From: Astrothelium macrocarpum
Taxonomy: Eukaryota; Ascomycota; Dothideomycetes; Trypetheliales; Trypetheliaceae
Assembly: GCA_021030915.1 (NCBI GenBank)
Contig: JAGEMR010000043.1
Span: 124,001 to 188,000 of the forward strand
Length of the DNA: 64,000 bases
Direction of reading: 5' to 3'
This document shows positions 59,731 to 64,000 of the stretch, piece after piece. The translations under genes were made by a program, and so were the position numbers. The notes under the pieces were generated by a model. The model searched no databases, was not told where the DNA came from, and saw only the letters and a list, made by a program, of their open reading frames with translations. Position 1 is the first letter of the stretch. Each line of letters begins with the position of its first letter.

Positions 59731-61564
59731 TGTGAGGTACAAACTCGATCCTTTCCTTGTCTTCTCCTTTCTTTTTCCTTGTTCTCTCACACTTTTCTTC
59801 CCCTCTTCTCTTAAAGCCCTCGATCAATCCTGGTTCTCATTAGCGGATGACGTGTCTGATCGAGATACCTTAAAGAGCGCCGGCATGAAGGAGGTAGCCA
59901 GTGGTCCCAAGTACCTCCAAGCTATAGAGAAGGCTCCAGAGCATCCCTGTTCAATGAAATACTACTAGGTTGTGTTACCAGAGCACGATATCAACATGAT
60001 CTTTTGTGTTCCCAACATCAGCAGTCTTGCCATAACGCTGGACCTATTAAATTTTTACCTGTCGCTCATAAACGATTCAATTGGGTTATAGCCCATGCTG
60101 CATGTCGTGAGAATTGCATCCATTGTCTCCATCGGCGACTTGGCATGGTACATAGGCGTTAAGATTGGCGGCTCTCACAGTATCGCATTGGCGGTTTGTC
60201 CACTGTGTCTTTATGTACTAGCTCATGTCTGAACCTGAATCCTTTCTTTGCTCAGGTCACTGATTGCTTTAAGTTCATGGCATATGGCGAGGATCGCCGT
60301 CTCAATTTTGACAAAGACTAGGAACGATACAGAGCGAGCACCGCAATGCATCGAATATAAAACTACGGACTACATAACCGTTACCCTTCACGTCTTGTAG
60401 GACGATAGGAAACCTTCTCGGACCTCTATAAATCAGGACATAGCCTAAGTCTCAGCACATCATGCCGAGACGAACGTGCTGAAATCGTACTACGCCAGCA
60501 ACTTCGGCCGTTACTCTTATCCATTCAACTATATGTCAGAACTCTGGATTGTAGAGTCCGATATCATAAGCAAGAACATCCACGGTGTTACTTGAACAGC
60601 AACGCGAGCCTGCCATATGCTCTTTCCCTTCCGACGCGAACACCAGAGCTCAGCTCCTGAGGCCAAATTATACATGAACTGGTCCCTGAACAACATTTGT
60701 GCCCCCGACTTTCCGCGACGACATGAAACTCACTGGAAAGATGAATGCATGCCAGGGCGATCTCATCAAGTACCCGGAGAAAACGATGTATTGCGTGAAC
60801 GATTCGCCGAGTAATGGTGATGAGGTACTATTGACGAAAGGGCCCACTCTGCACCTCGGATTCATCCAACGCATTCCTATTGTTCAGATTCGACAAGACT
60901 TAATCACAATGATTTCCGCTCATCTAGATGCATTGAGTGAATTCCATGGCTCCTCTTCAAAAATCATGCAGCTCAAGTTGCACGTGTTAGATGAACAAGC
61001 ATGACCCTAACATAGTATATAGAAAAAAAAACACCGAGGCTCAGCCATGGGTCCTATGTTTGTGAGAGTGCTGCAATGAGCAAAAATGGAACAATATGCT
61101 GAAGCAGCATCGTCATTCGCGCGCCTGGCCAACACCAATACTACCCGACTTAACCCATTAGAGGATAGAACATGCGAAATAACCATATCTCTATCTTTTC
61201 ATCTTGCACTTTTGCTTTTGCCTACTACGTGCACCTTCGTTGGCCACTTCGTCACTAGGAAGTTTTAAGAAAGCACCTATAAATCATGGCAGGTCTTACA
61301 ATTTCGTTGCTTCTTTGCGGCCTCTATATCCAATACATTTTATATATAGGTGGACGGCCCTTTAAGAGCTACCAAGGTTGCTTAACCAGACGGCAAGAAG
61401 AGCTTACAGACAAGCGACTGCTAATTCAGTGGTCCTGCGCTTACCTATCTACCAAGAATCATGATTGAGACTTGGGTCTGTTGAACGTGTCTTAAACCCC
61501 TCTAAATTAACTCTCAAGGACTTTCATGACCGAGTATTGTATCAAAAGTAGCCCCAAAGTTCTC
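59731..61564. other. Gene-poor region with broken ORFs
   Basis: Several short ORFs exist (59732-59968, 60617-60814, 60699-61004, 61086-61268) with no recognised domain. The 101-codon plus-strand ORF 60699-61004 opens with ATG but overlaps another frame and is not supported. The most coding-like piece is the spliced fragment 60095-60321, listed separately. Confidence 0.35.
60095..60321 (+). pseudogene. Possible broken gene fragment of unknown family
   Basis: An ATG frame (60095-60193, MLHVVRIASIVSIGDLAWYI) ends at GTTTGT, and a TTTGCTCAG acceptor 62 nt later resumes in frame with VTDCFKFMAYGEDRRLNFDK, then stops at TAG (60319-60321). The same frame would continue ERYRASTAMHRI after the stop, so TAG may have replaced TGG (a TpG-to-TpA change). 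I do not recognise the family. It could equally be chance. Confidence 0.25.
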
Positions 61565-64000
61565 CTACCGATGTGCAATTCCAACAAATTTATCGTAATC
61601 CTGGGATTTCATACTCAGCTCAATTCCCATCAAGGGGTCGATCCGGTTTCGGTAGCCTATGCCCTCCAGCTCGTACTGCATAGCAGTATGGTAGTTGTTC
61701 AAGCGACCGCATGTCTCGGAAAGCGCAAACGCAGTCCGACAAACAGCCCCAGGATGGCACTCGCTGGTTTTCAGAATCTCAAGTGCGTCTTCAAAAAAAC
61801 CGCTATTTAAAGAGTTAGCTGCGTTTGGAAATCGGGGTGGAGAGCCGTACATGGATACACCAAGATCTCCGTGAGCGACCAGGACACTGCCCAACTTATG
61901 CAGCGTAAAGGCTGTGTAATGGTGAAGAGGCATCAAGTGCGTTCGAATCAAGAGGCACTTCTCGAAAGCGTCAACTGCTTTCTCATGAGAGATTTGCCCG
62001 GACAGGTATTGGTTCCAATAGATATTGCCAAGGTGGAACAAAGATCTAGAGAGATGCTCACGTCAGTCCCGATTCTGTGGGAAAGGAGAATTTCGCTTTC
62101 GATAGCTTTAGTGGGTCAATGTAAACTTATGCAAGCTTCACACTTACAAAGCTGTTGAAATGCTTCCCTCGCCTCGAAGCTTTCGTGCTGCCGCCAGAGC
62201 CTTTTCACAATATTCAAGTGCCTCATCTAATCTACCAAGCAATCTCAGGCATAGGCTCATGTTGTTGAGGTAATAGTTGTCTATGTTGCTTGTCAAGTCA
62301 TTACGTTCAAGCAGATTTTGCAAAATCGGTAGAGCCTTAGCTGGCTGATCTTCCGCCATTAGAGATACAGCGATATTACCATTGGCCGCTTCGATCCACA
62401 TTTGATCGCTGAGATTGCCAAGTCGCTTGTTTTTTTCTCGGATATCTCGGATCTTGGTGTGCAAAGCAAGAGAGCTGTCGGGAGAAGTCATTTCAAATTC
62501 GGCAGAAGCTTGTACGTTGTACAAGTATGTCGACATATCTCGGACGAACCAGGTGCTATAGCCAGGGTGAATCCCGGTCCGAATAGCTTTGTCGCAGATG
62601 GCATTTGCTTTCTGGGAAATATCTTGTGCCATTCTGTATTGACCTTTCTCTACGAAAAACCTATAATACAATCAGTGGAAAGGAACTGTACTGGAAGATC
62701 AGGAATACCATGAGCATCGGGTCGCTATCTCACATAGCAGTATCGGACATCCAAGCTCATCATTGTACCAAGCATAGGTATCCAGTAGGGCAAGTACTTG
62801 ACAAGACAGCTCCCCACAAGATTTCCACGCTCCATGCAGTGGCTCGCCGTCGGGGTGATGGGGAAAAGCTGCGTTTAGGATGAACAACAACCTATTGAAG
62901 ATCTCGAGCTTTTCTCCAGAACTCATTTCCTCCAAAACAGCAATCCGAACCAGTCGATGACAAGAAATCTGATCATTCTTTTGGTTTCTGTCAACCAAGG
63001 ATTTCTGACGAAGAACAGCGAGCGAGGTGTTGAGCCTGGAGACCGGGTGAATGTGATGCAATTATGCTATTACTAATCTACTCACTCTTTAGTTCCATTA
63101 AACGGACTTTGCAAGAGCTTCTCTAGCATTGGGAGCTCGGATAGCAAATCAGGTCCTTCAAACAGCCTAAACAGGTCAATCTAGGGGGACCAGGTCTTAA
63201 CATATTTTAATAAGAACGTAGACAAGTAATTCGAACATTTCCGAGAGCTCATAAGATCTGGTGCAATCCGTAAGATAGAGAAAGAACTCACATGTCTTCT
63301 GTACATTTCCGTTGAAAAAGCAGCAGTGGTACCCCTGAGACGTCGAGGAAGGCGATCATTTGTATCATGACGCGAGACTTTTCCTCAGCGACAGGATCAC
63401 AAGTTGAGCGAATACCTGCTAGTGTCCACGTCGTGTTGATAGAGTTCTGATATTTTTGGGCGCTGTCCAACTTCATACTACCATCAAACAAAATTTCTCG
63501 CTCAAATTCAGGGTGCATCTCCAAGAATTGTGTAATCGAAATCCCACAGCTTGCAATATAGGATCCCAGAAGATCTAACGCTAATGGTAGGCATCCTACG
63601 GTTTGGCAAATCTCTTTAACGTTTTTCAGTTCTTGTTCGGCAACGTTATTCCCCTCAGAATCCTTGATCAGACGCAAAAGAAACTCTTGGCCATCAGTTA
63701 TGGAGAAACAGTGTATGTCAATTATACCGTCAAAGCTTGTGAATCGACGTGCTACGCCTTGACTTCGTGTTGTCAATATGACGGTTCCTTTCGCGCCAGT
63801 AGGCCACGATGACTGGAGTAGGTCAAAATCTTCAACATTGTCAAACACCATCAGCCAGTTGGACTGTTTAGCAGAAGTGGATGGACCTATAGAAACTCAG
63901 CAGCAGCTATGCACGCATAATTCATATGACATACCGTTTTTGGGACCTTTAAGCAGCCATCTCTTCACAATTTCTCTCAATTGGTTAGGATTTTGGATTG
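61565..64000 (-). CDS. NB-ARC / TPR receptor-like protein, partial (runs off right edge)
   Basis: This is the C-terminal part of a fungal NLR-like STAND NTPase. Visible exons: 64000-63935, 63886-63292, 63166-63086, 63035-62709, 62660-62148 and 62045-61565, all joined by GT-AG introns with frame continuity. NB-ARC motifs are clear: Walker B-type NWLMVFDNVEDFDLL, RNBS-B-like GTVILTTRS, and the GLPL-type GCLPLALDLLGSYI. A helical/winged-helix segment follows (LNTSLAVLRQKSLV, HRLVRIAVLEEM). The rest is tetratricopeptide repeats, for example NNMSLCLRLLGRLDEALEYC and YTAFTLHKLGSVLVAHGDLG. TPR-tailed NLRs in fungi often carry an N-terminal effector domain (HET, patatin-like, PNP-type); that part and the P-loop lie beyond the window. 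No damage is seen in the part present. Confidence 0.88.

Noticed and set aside
1..64000. tRNA genes and CRISPR arrays
   Set aside because: No convincing A-box/B-box pair or cloverleaf was noticed by eye, and no spaced direct-repeat array is present.

Overview
This window is nuclear DNA from a filamentous ascomycete (Pezizomycotina). The genes carry short introns (about 45-65 nt, GT-AG with CTAAC/CTGAC-like branch sites). The gene families point the same way: HET-domain and NB-ARC/TPR proteins, a fungal rhodopsin-type membrane protein, a UstYa-like oxidase remnant, a trichodiene-oxygenase-like P450, Ctk3 and midasin. The exact class cannot be settled by eye; the sequence fits Dothideomycetes or a near relative. 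All exon boundaries below were worked out by hand from splice sites and reading-frame continuity.

Layout. (1) 1-13.8 kb is an accessory, eroded region. It starts with a rhodopsin-type membrane protein gene running off the left edge and a second degenerate fragment of the same family. Next come a decayed UstYa-like gene and an O-methyltransferase with one in-frame stop of the C-to-T/CpA type. A 2.5-kb extremely AT-rich block with the look of repeat-induced point mutation (RIP) follows, and beside it an intact gene for a secreted, cysteine-rich, Kex2-processed protein. (2) 13.8-48.4 kb is mostly conserved housekeeping DNA: a SulP/STAS transporter of the yeast Vsb1 type, the 4,861-residue midasin ATPase MDN1, mitochondrial L7/L12 transcribed divergently from it, CTD-kinase subunit Ctk3, a heavily glycosylated membrane protein, a second small secreted cysteine-rich protein, pyrroline-5-carboxylate reductase, a CBM48-type tail-anchored protein, and a long RING/RS-rich protein. 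(3) 49.5-64 kb is again accessory: a HET-domain protein, a divergent AAA+ ATPase with a DUF7025-like N-terminal region, a cytochrome P450, a small foldback (MITE-like) element, gene-poor DNA with a broken ORF, and an NB-ARC/TPR receptor-like gene running off the right edge.

How the genes relate. The core genes serve unrelated functions: ribosome assembly, mitochondrial translation, transcription elongation, proline synthesis and vacuolar transport. They share no pathway, though MDN1 and the L7/L12 gene share a short promoter region. UstYa-like proteins and O-methyltransferases commonly occur in fungal secondary-metabolite clusters, so the two convergent broken genes at 4.8-7.0 kb are read as the remains of one, next to the AT-rich block. 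The HET, AAA+ and NB-ARC/TPR genes at the right resemble families used in non-self recognition. That they work together is inference from proximity only.
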